A stretch of DNA of 64,000 nucleotides. It comes from Erythrobacter sp. GTDB taxonomy: Bacteria; Pseudomonadota; Alphaproteobacteria; Sphingomonadales; Sphingomonadaceae. Position numbers and translations under genes: made by a program. The stretch covers positions 868,001-932,000 of the forward strand of contig NZ_CP136573.1 of assembly GCF_035194505.1 (NCBI RefSeq), in the 5' to 3' direction. Positions within the stretch are counted from its first letter, which is position 1; the number at the start of each line of letters is the position of its first letter. The notes beneath the pieces were generated by a model. It saw only the letters and a program-made list of their open reading frames with translations. It did not search any database and had not been told where the DNA came from. This document shows, piece by piece, positions 55,682-64,000 of the stretch.

Positions 55682-56209
55682 AAGTCCCACAACCCGCTGA
55701 CGGTTCGCTCACCCGCCTTGCGGAGCATGGCTTTGAGCCGGGAGAATGCCTTCTCGATAGGGTTGAAGTCCGGGCTGTATGGCGGGAGGAAGCGCAGCGT
55801 TGCACCGGCCGCTTCGATCCTTTCCTTCACTGCCGCCCGTTTGTGGCTCGAGAGGTTGTCCATGATGACCACGTCACCGGGTTGCAACTCGGGCACCAGA
55901 ACCTGCGCCACATAGGCTTCGAACCAGTCGCCGTTGATCGGCCCGTCCAGCACCATCGGCGCGACCATGCCGGTCATTCGCAGTCCCGCGACCAGCGTGG
56001 TGGTCTTGCGGTGGCCGTGCGGGAAGCCCATCCGCAGCCGCTCGCCCTTCGGGCAGCGGCCATGGCTGCGGGTCATGTTGGTGGCGGTCCACGTCTCGTC
56101 GATGAAGACGAGGCGTTCGGGTTCGAGATCGATCTGGCCGTCGAACCAATGCTGCCGTTGCCTCAGGACGTCGGGACGGTCCTGCTCGATCGCGTGGCCG
56201 GTCTTTTTT
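55609..56209 (-). CDS. IS630-family transposase second frame, truncated and fused to IS5 sequence
   Basis: Read in the -1 frame from the T7/A7 run at 56204-56210; the first ATG is at 56076. The catalytic Asp, Asp and Glu (FIDETW, VIMDNLSSHK, NPIEKAFSRLK) remain. After SGLWDL the frame crosses into the IS5 end and adds DTSKNVYFRPDGGARG before stopping, replacing about 25 native residues. One amino-acid change from the intact copy (VLVPELQ versus VVVPELQ). Confidence 0.75.
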
Positions 56210-56643
56210 TGCGCGTGATCCCGTGACGCACGAAGAAGCGATGCACCGTGCCGATACCGACCAGGGCCCCACGCTCGATCAGCCGCGCCTGAACCTCGAC
56301 CAGGGTCATGTCGCCTTGCTCGGCGATCAGCTCCCGAATGAAGCCGCCGTGCGCTTCGATCTTGCCTGAATGCCGGTCACCGCCGCGCGGCTTGGCAACG
56401 GCCCGGCCATGCTCAAGCGCTCTTCGCCGCCAGCGGATCGCGCTCGACACGCTGACCCCAAAGCGCGCCGCCGCCGCGTGGCAGCTCAGGCCGCCATCAA
56501 TCGCTGCAACGACCCTGTCCCGAAGATCCTGTGAAAGCGTTCGTGCCATCCGTGCTGGCCTCCTGCCACCAGCAGGAAGTCTGAATCACAACGGCGCCGC
56601 GAAGGGAATCCCTGACGAATCAGATCGTGTGGAAACCGCTCTA
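55682..56643 (-). mobile_element. IS630-family insertion sequence, copy truncated at its 3' end
   Basis: 962 bp nearly identical to 5609-6570, in opposite orientation. The left inverted end TGGAAACCGCTC (56630-56641) and TA border are present, but the last 94 bp, with the right end, are missing where IS5 copy B begins. It cannot be excised by itself but could recombine with the complete copy. Confidence 0.9.
56163..56549 (-). CDS. IS630-family transposase first frame (OrfA), second copy
   Basis: 128 aa, identical as read to the OrfA of the first copy, with the same helix-turn-helix regions and the same exit after ITRKK at the seven-base slippery run. Confidence 0.85.
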   Translation of the reverse strand: MARTLSQDLRDRVVAAIDGGLSCHAAAARFGVSVSSAIRWRRRALEHGRAVAKPRGGDRHSGKIEAHGGFIRELIAEQGDMTLVEVQARLIERGALVGIGTVHRFFVRHGITRKKRPATRSSRTVPTS

Positions 56644-56899
56644 AAGGGATTGATAGGCGCAGGCAGTGTGGCTCCCCGAGTTTATATGTTTGCGCCCTCA
56701 AGCGCCGGGCGCAGCGCCTCCGCGCTGCTTGGCTTTCGCGCCATAAGGCGCGGCGGCCGTTCGGCCTTGCGGCGTGGCTTCGCCCGCCGAGCCAGTGGCA
56801 GACGAGGACGTTGGTGGCTCCCCGCCCCCCAACCCCTCCCGCAAGCGGTAGGGGAGTTATGATTTTCCTACTCCCCCGCCCTCTGCCACCCCTCCCCCC

Positions 56900-57475
56900 A
56901 TGTACGAGGATGACTACGCCCCCTACCCCGCCCCCGATCTGCCCAAGCGCAACAAGCGCGCGACGCCGCGGCAGGCGACCTCCTAAGTCGCGTGGGAGTT
57001 CGAGCCGGCGGTGTTTGCCGAGGATGATCCGCTGCTCGACTTCGCGCCCTATCTCCACAAGCAGCCGCGCCGCAATTCGATCACGCCCGATCTCCAGCGC
57101 GCCTTTGTGCTGCGGCTAGCCGAGACCGGCATTGTTACCTCGGCCGCGGCCCATATCGGGCGCTCGATGGAGGCGCTCTACAAGCTGCGCAAACAGCCCG
57201 GTGCGAAGGACTTTGCCCGGGCCTGGGACGAGGCGCTGCGCTGGGGGGTGCTGAGGCTCGAGGATTGCGCGCTCGAACGGGCGCTGACGGACGCGGCGTA
57301 CAACCCGCACGCCAATTCCATGCTGTGCTTCATCCTGCGCTATCGCGGGCAATACCGCGTCGATGCGCGCGACCTGGTGCCCGGCCACCCGATCTATGAA
57401 TGGATCCGCGAGGATGTGCTGGAGGAGGAGCGCGAAAAGCGGCGCGCGCGCTCAGGACGCCAGAAAGGCGGTTAG
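56900..57475 (+). pseudogene. helical conserved-looking protein interrupted by a stop codon
   Basis: From ATG 56900 the frame reads MYEDDYAPYPAPDLPKRNKR, meets TAA at 56984-56986 and stays open to 57475. The downstream part could be translated from GTG 57011 (154 aa): DPLLDFAPYLHKQPRRNSITPDLQRAF, then a helix-turn-helix-like stretch AETGIVTSAAAHIGRSMEALYKLR and a charged C-terminal helix. It resembles small DNA-binding or phage-terminase-small-like proteins. Either recently inactivated or restarted internally. From 56644 to 56899 only GC-rich palindromic intergenic sequence is seen. Confidence 0.6.
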
Positions 57476-58240
57476 CGCCCTCACCTTCTTGCTGCGCCAT
57501 TGCGGCGGCGGGGCGAGGAGCCAGTAGGCGCGCTGGGCAGGCTCGGGGCCTTCGAGCACGGTGAGGCGGCCCTGCGCGATCGCGGCCTCGGCCAGTGCCA
57601 GCGGGAGGATCGTGCGGCCCATCCCGGCGAGCGCAGAGGCGAGCGCCTGTCCCGGGCTCCCGGCCTTGATGCAGGGGTTCTTCCCCTCGGGCAGCGGCAT
57701 CCCCGGCCAGTCGATCCAGGCATCGCGATGCTCGGGCGCGGCGACGGTGACGCGCATGGCGGGGGCGAGCTGCACGCCCTCAAGATCGCCCGGCCCGTCG
57801 ACCAGCCGGATCGCGAGATCGAGATTGGCCTCGGTGAAATCGGCGTGCTCGTCGGGCGCGAGGATATACTGCACGCCAGGGGTGCCGGCCTGAAAGCGGG
57901 CGAGGCGCGGGGCGAGCCACTCGGCGTAGAATTCGCGCGGGACAGCGATGGTGTAACGGTCCGAGGCCTGGCCCGCCTGCATCGCCTCGACGCTTTCCTC
58001 GAAGCGCAGGAAGCCTTCGCGCAAGGGGTCAAGGCCCGCCTCGCCCTCCGGCGTGAGTTCGAGGCCCTTGGAGGTACGGCGGAACAGGACGACGCCGAGC
58101 ACGTCCTCCAATGCGCGGATCTGCTGGCCGACGGCGGCGGGCGTCACCGCCAGCTCGTCCGCCGCGCGGGTGAACGAGAGGTGCCGGGCGGCCGCGTCGA
58201 ACACGCGCAGGGCATTCAGAGGGAGATGGGTGCGCTTCAC
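57452..58240 (-). CDS. LysR-family transcriptional regulator (GcvA-like)
   Basis: 262 aa from GTG 58240 (VKRTHLPLNALRVFDAAARH). N-terminal winged helix with LSFTRAADELAVTPAAVGQQIRALED and LFRRTSKGLELTPEG, then a periplasmic-binding-like effector domain shorter than usual. The LPPLNALRVFEAAARH-type start is typical of GcvA/AmpR-like members. The target is unknown; the gene overlaps the convergent gene by 24 bp and no divergent target gene is adjacent. Confidence 0.85.
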   Translation of the reverse strand: MKRTHLPLNALRVFDAAARHLSFTRAADELAVTPAAVGQQIRALEDVLGVVLFRRTSKGLELTPEGEAGLDPLREGFLRFEESVEAMQAGQASDRYTIAVPREFYAEWLAPRLARFQAGTPGVQYILAPDEHADFTEANLDLAIRLVDGPGDLEGVQLAPAMRVTVAAPEHRDAWIDWPGMPLPEGKNPCIKAGSPGQALASALAGMGRTILPLALAEAAIAQGRLTVLEGPEPAQRAYWLLAPPPQWRSKKVRALTAFLAS

Positions 58241-58279
58241 GCTTGCCCGATTAGGCGCGCAGGCCGCGCGCCGCAAGTA

Positions 58280-58693
58280 TCAGCGCGGGCTCCTGCCTTC
58301 GGCCGTTTCGGGCGCGGAGAGCGGGAAGAAGGGGATGCGCACCTCGCAGGAGGAGCCGTCGGGGCGCTGGAAGGTGTAGAACCCCTCCATCGAGCCGAAC
58401 GGCGTCGTCAGCGGGCAGCCCGAGACATAGTCGTGGCTCTGGCCGGGTGCGAGCAGCGGCTGTTCGCCCACCACGCCCTCGCCATCGACATGATTGACCA
58501 TGCCGCGCCCGTCGGTGATCCGCCAATGGCGGGTGCGCAGGCGCAATGCCTCGTGGCTGCCGTTCTCGATGCGGATGTGATAGACCCAGAACCACTTGCC
58601 CGCCTCCGGATGCGACTGCTCCGGCAGGTAGTTCACAGCAACCCGGACGGTGACCCCGTCGGTGGTGGCAGAGTGCTGGAAGAATTCCTTCAT
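58280..58693 (-). CDS. apaG: ApaG family protein
   Basis: 137 aa, Ig-like beta fold. GVTVRVAVNYLPEQS, WFWVYHIRIENGS, LRTRHWRITDGRG and GEGVVGEQPLLAPGQSHDYVSGC are family signatures. Linked in other bacteria to Co2+ resistance or Mg2+ efflux and pyrophosphate-binding; exact role unsettled. ATG 58693 is right for the canonical N-terminus. Not next to apaH/ksgA here. Confidence 0.9.
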   Translation of the reverse strand: MKEFFQHSATTDGVTVRVAVNYLPEQSHPEAGKWFWVYHIRIENGSHEALRLRTRHWRITDGRGMVNHVDGEGVVGEQPLLAPGQSHDYVSGCPLTTPFGSMEGFYTFQRPDGSSCEVRIPFFPLSAPETAEGRSPR

Positions 58694-58838
58694 ATCGTGC
58701 CCCAAGGTAGCGATTCTGTTTCGCGCCACAAGAGCCTCAACGCAGGTAATCCCCGCTGTATCCCGCCGGCGTGACGATTTGCTCGCCTCGCTCGGCCGGC
58801 GCGGGCATAATGCGCTTTGGCTTGAGGGGGATACGGGG

Positions 58839-59549
58839 ATGATCGACATTCGGCTGCACAGCGCCCCGGATGTTTCGCGCCGTGCGGTGCTGCGCGGGAT
58901 CGGGGCCGGGGTCCTGGGAGGCATTGCGACAGGTTGCGCGGGGCGCAGCGGCGAGCAGCTTGCCCTCCCGCTAGATCCGCAAGCGACCGCGACGCCCGAT
59001 CTGGTCGATCTCGTCCGCTTCGATCCGCGCCTCAGGCTCGATATCCGCTATGCCACGCCCGCCAACTTCATGGGCCGCAAGCTCTACCCCCTCGCCCGCG
59101 CCGTCGCCCAGCGGCCCGTCGCCGAGGCGCTTGCGAAGGTCCAGACCCGGGCCGAGGCGGCAGGCTATGGCCTCCTCATCTTCGACGCCTATCGCCCCTG
59201 GCGCATCACAAAGGCGATGTGGGAGGCGACCCCACCCGAAAAACGCGAATTCGTCGCCGATCCGGCAGTCGGCTCGCGCCACAATCGCGGGTGTTCGATC
59301 GACCTCTCGCTGCATCGCAATGGCGTGGAGGTGGTCATGCCCAGCCCCTATGACGACTTCACCCCCGCCGCCTACCGCAGCAACACCGCCGCGCCGCCCG
59401 AAGCCCTCGCGCTCTCGCGGATGCTGGAAGGCTGGATGGTGGCCGAGGGCTTCGTGCCCCTGCCCAACGAATGGTGGCACTACGACTGGGCCGAGTGGCG
59501 GCGCTATCCGATCATGGATGTGCCGCTGGAGGATGTGACAGCGGGGTGA
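58839..59549 (+). CDS. D-alanyl-D-alanine dipeptidase (VanX/DdpX family), Tat-exported
   Basis: 236 aa. The N-terminus has a twin-arginine motif (SRRAVLRG) and a hydrophobic stretch ending in a possible lipobox (IATGC). The mature zinc peptidase shows the SRHNRGCSIDLSL segment (His about 148, Asp about 155 as ligands) and EWWHYDW (Glu and His about 210). It hydrolyses D-Ala-D-Ala; a periplasmic location suggests wall recycling, not vancomycin resistance. RBS GAGGGGG precedes the ATG. The 262 bp after it (59550-59811) hold no convincing gene. Confidence 0.85.
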   Translation: MIDIRLHSAPDVSRRAVLRGIGAGVLGGIATGCAGRSGEQLALPLDPQATATPDLVDLVRFDPRLRLDIRYATPANFMGRKLYPLARAVAQRPVAEALAKVQTRAEAAGYGLLIFDAYRPWRITKAMWEATPPEKREFVADPAVGSRHNRGCSIDLSLHRNGVEVVMPSPYDDFTPAAYRSNTAAPPEALALSRMLEGWMVAEGFVPLPNEWWHYDWAEWRRYPIMDVPLEDVTAG

Positions 59550-59811
59550 GGTCCGGATATGCAGCGCAGAGCGAACCTGCCGACGTTGGGAGGGCTGCCC
59601 CCGAGCGGACCGGTTCAGGAGATTTCGCGGCCATCCGGATCGGGGCGCCGCGTCTCAACCATGGCTGGCGCGGGTGGTGGCAGGGCTGCTTTTGTAGATA
59701 CTCGGAAAAAACCTGCCGTTCGGCTTGCGACCCCGAAGTAGTCATTGTGGGGTGCGCCATCAAATGCTCGCGGCCGCATCAGAGCGCGACGTGGGCACGC
59801 GAGCTGGCCAA

Positions 59812-60237
59812 TCAGGTCTTTTCCCAGCTGTGCGACAAGAGCTTCACCGTAACCTTTCCGGTTGCGACGTGCACGCCGCCCGCATCATGCATCGGGAATT
59901 CGGCAATATAGGTTGCGCTGCCCTTACGCTCCAGATCTGCCAGAAGCGTTTCGAGGGTGGCCTCGTCGAGCCGGAACTCGGCAAAGACATCGCTGGCGGC
60001 GGGCTTATGGAAGGCAACCGCGATATCTTTGAGGATCGGATAGAAGCGTTCGGTATCGAGGATCGAAATGCCGGGAATTGCGGCGGTTGCTTCGGCCAGA
60101 ACGGTGTAGGCCCCCATGTACATCACGCCGACATGGTTCTCGTTTCCGGCAAGCGGCATGCGGTAGCGCGCATGGCCGCGCCCGGTTTCCTGCAACTCCA
60201 GACCGGTCCGTTCGACGAATTCAACACGATACGTCAT
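59812..60237 (-). CDS. hot-dog fold protein (DUF4442/PaaI-like)
   Basis: 141 aa. The pattern GNENHVGVMYMGAYTVLAEATAAIPG is the helix and loop of hot-dog thioesterases, where AEATAA replaces the catalytic-helix region, with flanking strands. Probably acts on or binds an acyl-CoA; the exact substrate is unknown. It clusters with the next two genes on the same strand in a lower-GC segment. Confidence 0.7.
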   Translation of the reverse strand: MTYRVEFVERTGLELQETGRGHARYRMPLAGNENHVGVMYMGAYTVLAEATAAIPGISILDTERFYPILKDIAVAFHKPAASDVFAEFRLDEATLETLLADLERKGSATYIAEFPMHDAGGVHVATGKVTVKLLSHSWEKT

Positions 60238-60259
60238 GCGCTTTTCCCCTGCCAGCCCG

Positions 60260-61177
60260 CTACGATCGCAGCTTTGTGAAGGCCTCTCGGGCCAGTCTGT
60301 TCAGTCCACCGCGCCCCAGTACTTCCTGAAATTGGCCGAGCATCGCCCCGTCATTCCAGTCGACCATGCTGATCCACGCAAACTGGTGCGGATTGGCCTG
60401 CATCGCGAAATGGCTTTTCGCAGCGCCCGTCACTTCCAGAAGCCGGCCATGCTCATCCTGAGCGGTGACTGATACCAGTTCGATCCGCGACAAAGGGCCA
60501 TCTTCGCGGCGGACAATCGCTTCCCTGATCAATCCACGTTTTCCGTCGCGATCAAGGTAGCCAATGGTGATGGGGGGATCGCGATCCAGCAGCTTCATGA
60601 TCAGGAAGCTTTCAGCATCGCTGATGCCGTAAAAATAGAGTGCCCGCGATCCGTCCTGCATATCGGACCGAGGGCCCCACGACCGGTCGCGCATGCCATG
60701 GCAGTCGAGAACAATCACCTTGCCATGCAATTCGATCTGGCCCTGCACCTTCATCGGCTGATCGATGTGACCATAGCTGGCCGCATGACCGCCCGCCGCA
60801 AACGGCTCTGCACAGGCGGTGAACAGCAGATCAGCCGTGAACAGCCCCGGGTCATCATACCGCACGCGGTATTGCTGCATCGGCTCGATGATCTCGTAGC
60901 TGAGATGGTCGAGGCTGAGTCTATTGCTGTCGAACTGCGGTGCTTCGAGATGCCACTGGGTGCGAAAATAAGTGGCTGTCCAAGGCGATTCCTGCCCCGG
61001 CCCCCACACCATGACGGCGAGCGATGCGATGTCGAGATTGGCCCTCACCATCGGATAAAAATGGCAGGACAGGTTGTTTGCCGGATCATCAAACGAGAAC
61101 CAGTATGTCTCGGACCACCACCGATCCGTAGGGTCGGGCGTGTGCAGAAAATCATCGGCGGTCAAATCATGGGTCAT
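60260..61177 (-). CDS. DUF7064/DUF7065-like (lipocalin/CrtC-like) protein
   Basis: 305 aa, no signal peptide. Two beta domains: residues about 15-165 (WWSETYWFSFDDP, LSYEIIEPMQQYRVRYDD) and about 165-300 with GKVIVLDCHGMRDRSWGPR. The MRDRSWG motif is shared with hydroxyneurosporene-synthase-like lipocalins. In sphingomonads such proteins lie with acyl-CoA or steroid/aromatic degradation genes; a role on a hydrophobic substrate is inference. Confidence 0.65.
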   Translation of the reverse strand: MTHDLTADDFLHTPDPTDRWWSETYWFSFDDPANNLSCHFYPMVRANLDIASLAVMVWGPGQESPWTATYFRTQWHLEAPQFDSNRLSLDHLSYEIIEPMQQYRVRYDDPGLFTADLLFTACAEPFAAGGHAASYGHIDQPMKVQGQIELHGKVIVLDCHGMRDRSWGPRSDMQDGSRALYFYGISDAESFLIMKLLDRDPPITIGYLDRDGKRGLIREAIVRREDGPLSRIELVSVTAQDEHGRLLEVTGAAKSHFAMQANPHQFAWISMVDWNDGAMLGQFQEVLGRGGLNRLAREAFTKLRS

Positions 61178-61204
61178 GATGGAATCCGATCATGTGCCTT
61201 TGCC

Positions 61205-62437
61205 TTATCGTGAAGGCGGCAGGTCCAGTTGAAGCGCGAGATCCTTCAAGAACCGCCGGTAGAGAACCACACCCATGTAAGCCATTTTGGGGGCGCTATA
61301 CTTGTTGTTCACGAAGCCCCACCACGAACTGGAGCAACACACCGTGTTGCGCGCGGCGCGCCACACTTCGTAGAAATGGGCATTCTCGGGCTTGTATCTG
61401 ACCCCGCCCGATTGCTCGTAGCTTTGGAGGAAGTTTTCCCAATCCCCGTCATCTGTCACGAACTGGCGGAAATAGGCCAAGTCCTCGACCGGATCACCGA
61501 GGTGGCAAAACTCCCAATCGAGCAGGGCGGTAATCTTGCCTTCATCGACCAGGATGTTTGTGAAGCTGATATCCGCGTGAACGATGGCGATACGATCAAT
61601 GTGGGCGGGGATATTGGCGAGCAGCCACTCGAAAGCGTTCTCGAGAACGAAGGACGGCTCCACCATGTGCCGCTCCCAGCGATCCTTCCACCACAAGACA
61701 TAGTCGCGCAGTTGTTGTTGAGGGTCCGCAGCGGGCACGAGGCCCGACCGTTCGGGCGGCAGGGAGTGCAGCCGCGCTACCAGTTCGCCCAATTGTTTCC
61801 AGATTGCATCGCGCTTCTGTTTGTTGGGCTCGGCGACATCATACTGGGTGATGCCGGTAACCAGTTCCGAGATAAGAAACGGCTGGCCCAGAAACTCGAC
61901 ATCCTCGATGCAGGCAATCGGCCGCGCGACGCCGACATTCTCGGCATACATTCGCTGGAGCAACGCATACTCGTCCAGAACGGTGTAGCCGTTGGGGCCA
62001 AAGGGCATGTCCCGGCGGATCACGGTTTTCCGAAGAATGCCTTCGGCGTCCTCATAATCGAAAAAGAAGCTGTCCTTGGAAAAACCTCCGGCGATGCGTT
62101 CGATCCGCACGGTCTTCCCGCCGCCGAATTTCGCCGCGAGCAGCACGTCCATCCGCTCGGGCGTCGCCTCGATCTCCTGCTGACCGATCTGCTGGAGCGA
62201 GACATTGAATGTCTCTTCTACGGCAGCGGGTTCCCTGAAAAGGCGCTCCGCTTCGGTTTGGCGATTGTGATCGGCGCGCGGATTGCGGGTCTCGTCTGCG
62301 ACATAGCCCAGAATTTCGGACCACATTCCCGCAATCATCTTGGCCTTGTTCGACTGCAGTTCGATCCCGATTTCGCTCACGAGGTCGCGTTGCAATGCTG
62401 CAAGCAGCTTTGCGCCGATCACGTTGCCTTGCGACAC
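61205..62437 (-). CDS. aminoglycoside phosphotransferase-like (APH) kinase
   Basis: 410 aa, with an N-terminal helical extension (about 100 residues) before an APH/choline kinase fold. The catalytic loop HADISFTNILV (about 285) and DWEFCHLGDPVEDLAYF (metal-binding Asp) are intact; the nucleotide-binding region begins near RIAGGFSKDSF. Of the type associated with acyl-CoA dehydrogenases, so a small hydroxylated substrate is more likely than an antibiotic. Lies 28 bp from the DUF7064-like gene. The 366 bp upstream (62438-62803) hold no gene. Confidence 0.8.
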   Translation of the reverse strand: MSQGNVIGAKLLAALQRDLVSEIGIELQSNKAKMIAGMWSEILGYVADETRNPRADHNRQTEAERLFREPAAVEETFNVSLQQIGQQEIEATPERMDVLLAAKFGGGKTVRIERIAGGFSKDSFFFDYEDAEGILRKTVIRRDMPFGPNGYTVLDEYALLQRMYAENVGVARPIACIEDVEFLGQPFLISELVTGITQYDVAEPNKQKRDAIWKQLGELVARLHSLPPERSGLVPAADPQQQLRDYVLWWKDRWERHMVEPSFVLENAFEWLLANIPAHIDRIAIVHADISFTNILVDEGKITALLDWEFCHLGDPVEDLAYFRQFVTDDGDWENFLQSYEQSGGVRYKPENAHFYEVWRAARNTVCCSSSWWGFVNNKYSAPKMAYMGVVLYRRFLKDLALQLDLPPSR

Positions 62438-62803
62438 CTGCCTGCCCCCCGAACCTGCGGGCCATTGTGGCCTCGTCCAGCGGGATGTCGCATAGTGAGG
62501 CGCGTCCCTGCACTAGCACTTTGCAGCAGCGTCGCTCTCGGCTTGCCTCTCGGCAACTTCGGCGTCGATGCCTTGGCGGCATCGCAAGGGCAGCTTTCCA
62601 CCCACAATCAGACGTTCCAGCCGAACGCAGCAAATCCTAAAAGCGGCCAGTTTGACCATGGGCCAATATGAGGGGTTCGAGGCAGCCACGCTACACAGTG
62701 TGGTCAATCCATCGCCCCGACGCACCTATCGCCTTATCCCTCGTATCAAGCATGGGCCAAGGGTGGGATAGTGGTGGAGGTGACGCCAGCCGTCTCCCGC
62801 CCC

Positions 62804-64000
62804 TCACTCTCCCGCTGCAACACCACCGCCCGGCACCGCATCCGCCGGGTTGTGCTTGGCGAGGAAGGCTTCGAGCGCGTCGTACCACTGCTTCTCGTTC
62901 GCGGCGGTCGAGAAGCTGTGGCCCTCGTCCTTGATCACCAGCGTCTGCGGCGGCATCGGCGCGCTGCGGGTGGCCTTCTCGAAGGCGTTGTACTGGCTGA
63001 AGGGCACGACCACGTCCTTGGTCCCGTGGGCCAGCAGCAACGGGCGCGACAGGCTCGCCGCCCGTTCGAGCGGGGAGACCTGCTTCATGTCCTGCACGCC
63101 CTGCCCGCGCACCTTGTCGCGCCAGCGCTTGAAGCCCGCACGGCTGAAGAAGCTGCGGTCATAGCGCAGGATGCGGTCGAAATCGGTCACCCCGGCCCAG
63201 CTCGCTCCGCAGCGGTATCTTTCGGGATTGCGCAGCACCGCAAAGATCGCCGCATAGCCGCCATAGGAGCCGCCCACCACGCAGACGCGCCCCGGATCGG
63301 CCAACCCCTCGGCCACGGCCCAGTCCATCGCATCGTCGAGATCATCCTGCATCGCGCGGCCGATCTGGCCGGTGCCGAGCTCGAAGAAGGCATCGCCATA
63401 GCCGCCCGAACCGCGATAATTGGGCTGGAGCACGGCATAGCCGCGATTGGCGAGCAGCTGCACTTCGTCGTTATAGGCGAGCTTGTCGCGGATCCCGTAA
63501 GGTCCGCCGTGGGGCATGATGATCAGCGGCAGGCGCTTGGCCTCGCGCCCGCGCGGCAGGGTGAGATAACCGCGGATCACGGTTCCGTCGCGCGCGGTGT
63601 ATTGCACCGGCCTCGGCTTGGCGAGCTGGCGGATATCGAGGCTGGGCCGGTATTGCGACACCTCGTCCATCTTGCGCGCGGCCGGATCGTAGAAATAGAG
63701 CACGCCGGGATCGGCCTCGTTGCCGGCCCATACCAGCATGCGCGATCCATCCTTGGCGCGGCTCGGCACCCATACCTCGACATCGCCGAGCGCGCGGCGC
63801 AGGCTGGCGTGCTGCTTGGCGACGGCTGGATCGAAGTAGTGCACCTCGTCGCGATCGGCGGTGAAATAGGCCGCATAGGGCACCCCGTCGCGCATGGTGA
63901 CGCTGTCGATATCCCATTCGGGATGTTCGTAGATGGTGGCGATGGTCTCGCGCGTGGCGAAATTGAAGCGCCTGAGGCCGACCCGCCCGGTCTCGCCTTC
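62804..64000 (-). CDS. S9 prolyl oligopeptidase family peptidase, partial
   Basis: The gene continues past the window edge; 398 codons plus stop are visible. Bases 63896-64000 stay in frame (RFNFATRETIATIYEHPEW), so the ATG at 63895 is not the start. The alpha/beta hydrolase half has nucleophile Ser in VVGGSYGGYAA, Asp in AHGTKDVVVP and His in DEGHSF, the complete triad. Upstream residues belong to the beta-propeller. Substrate probably peptides; often exported in this group, but the N-terminus is not seen. Confidence 0.9.
   Translation of the reverse strand, partial: EGETGRVGLRRFNFATRETIATIYEHPEWDIDSVTMRDGVPYAAYFTADRDEVHYFDPAVAKQHASLRRALGDVEVWVPSRAKDGSRMLVWAGNEADPGVLYFYDPAARKMDEVSQYRPSLDIRQLAKPRPVQYTARDGTVIRGYLTLPRGREAKRLPLIIMPHGGPYGIRDKLAYNDEVQLLANRGYAVLQPNYRGSGGYGDAFFELGTGQIGRAMQDDLDDAMDWAVAEGLADPGRVCVVGGSYGGYAAIFAVLRNPERYRCGASWAGVTDFDRILRYDRSFFSRAGFKRWRDKVRGQGVQDMKQVSPLERAASLSRPLLLAHGTKDVVVPFSQYNAFEKATRSAPMPPQTLVIKDEGHSFSTAANEKQWYDALEAFLAKHNPADAVPGGGVAAGE

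Noticed and set aside
59559..59741. 60-codon frame after the dipeptidase gene
   Set aside because: Low-complexity Arg/Gly/Pro translation, no ribosome site and no domain.

Overview
The window is about 64 kb of GC-rich chromosome from an alphaproteobacterium. It is most likely a member of Sphingomonadales, close to Erythrobacteraceae (Erythrobacter/Porphyrobacter type). This rests on protein character, the joint mdh/sucD/sucA/sucB/lpd locus, a GAAC-N7-GAAC SOS box in front of uvrA, and small accessory families common in that order (RlpA, SleB-type hydrolase, DUF4403, DUF7662-like). No rRNA, tRNA or CRISPR array was seen.

Layout. 0-0.9 kb: no convincing gene, but a purine-rich stretch full of GNRA/UNCG-capped hairpins that ends in a textbook terminator, read as a candidate ~600-nt structured RNA. 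0.9-5.6 kb: RlpA-like envelope protein, a small secreted protein, a sodium:solute symporter, a sulfotransferase-like protein, an 11-bp tandem repeat and a possibly frameshifted membrane protein. 5.6-9.0 kb: an accessory patch with an intact IS630-family element, an intact IS5-family element, a gene they destroyed and a DUF7662-like gene. 9.1-17 kb: uvrA with its SOS box, a structured intergenic region, a BtuFCD/FecBCD-type ABC importer, a cell wall hydrolase and a small conserved protein. 17-25.2 kb: TCA-cycle cluster mdh, small membrane protein, sucD, sucA, sucB, acyltransferase, lpd; sucC is not here. 25.2-32.7 kb: DUF4403 lipoprotein, amidase, PepSY membrane protein, TRIC-type channel, two paralogous secreted Arg/Trp/Gly-rich proteins and a beta-lactamase-fold hydrolase.

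32.8-53.7 kb, all on the minus strand, is the str-S10-spc-alpha ribosomal supercluster: rpsL, rpsG, fusA, tuf, rpsJ, rplC, rplD, rplW, rplB, rpsS, rplV, rpsC, rplP, rpmC, rpsQ, rplN, rplX, rplE, rpsN, rpsH, rplF, rplR, rpsE, rpmD, rplO, secY, adk, (a secreted SRPBCC protein), rpsM, rpsK, rpoA, rplQ. Intrinsic terminators close tuf and rplQ, and an attenuator-like terminator lies in the rpsJ leader. 54.2-56.6 kb: a broken lipoprotein gene, a second IS5-family copy and a truncated second IS630 copy. 56.9-64 kb: a gene interrupted by a stop codon, a GcvA-like regulator, apaG, a Tat-exported VanX-like dipeptidase, a lower-GC trio (hot-dog protein, DUF7064/7065-like protein, APH-like kinase) and the 3' part of an S9 peptidase cut by the window edge.

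The most notable points are the candidate large structured RNA at the left end; the inverted pair of IS630+IS5 assemblies bracketing ~46 kb that includes the ribosomal genes; Arg88 in ribosomal protein S12, the residue of classical streptomycin-resistant mutants; the likely S10 attenuator; and the SOS box at uvrA.
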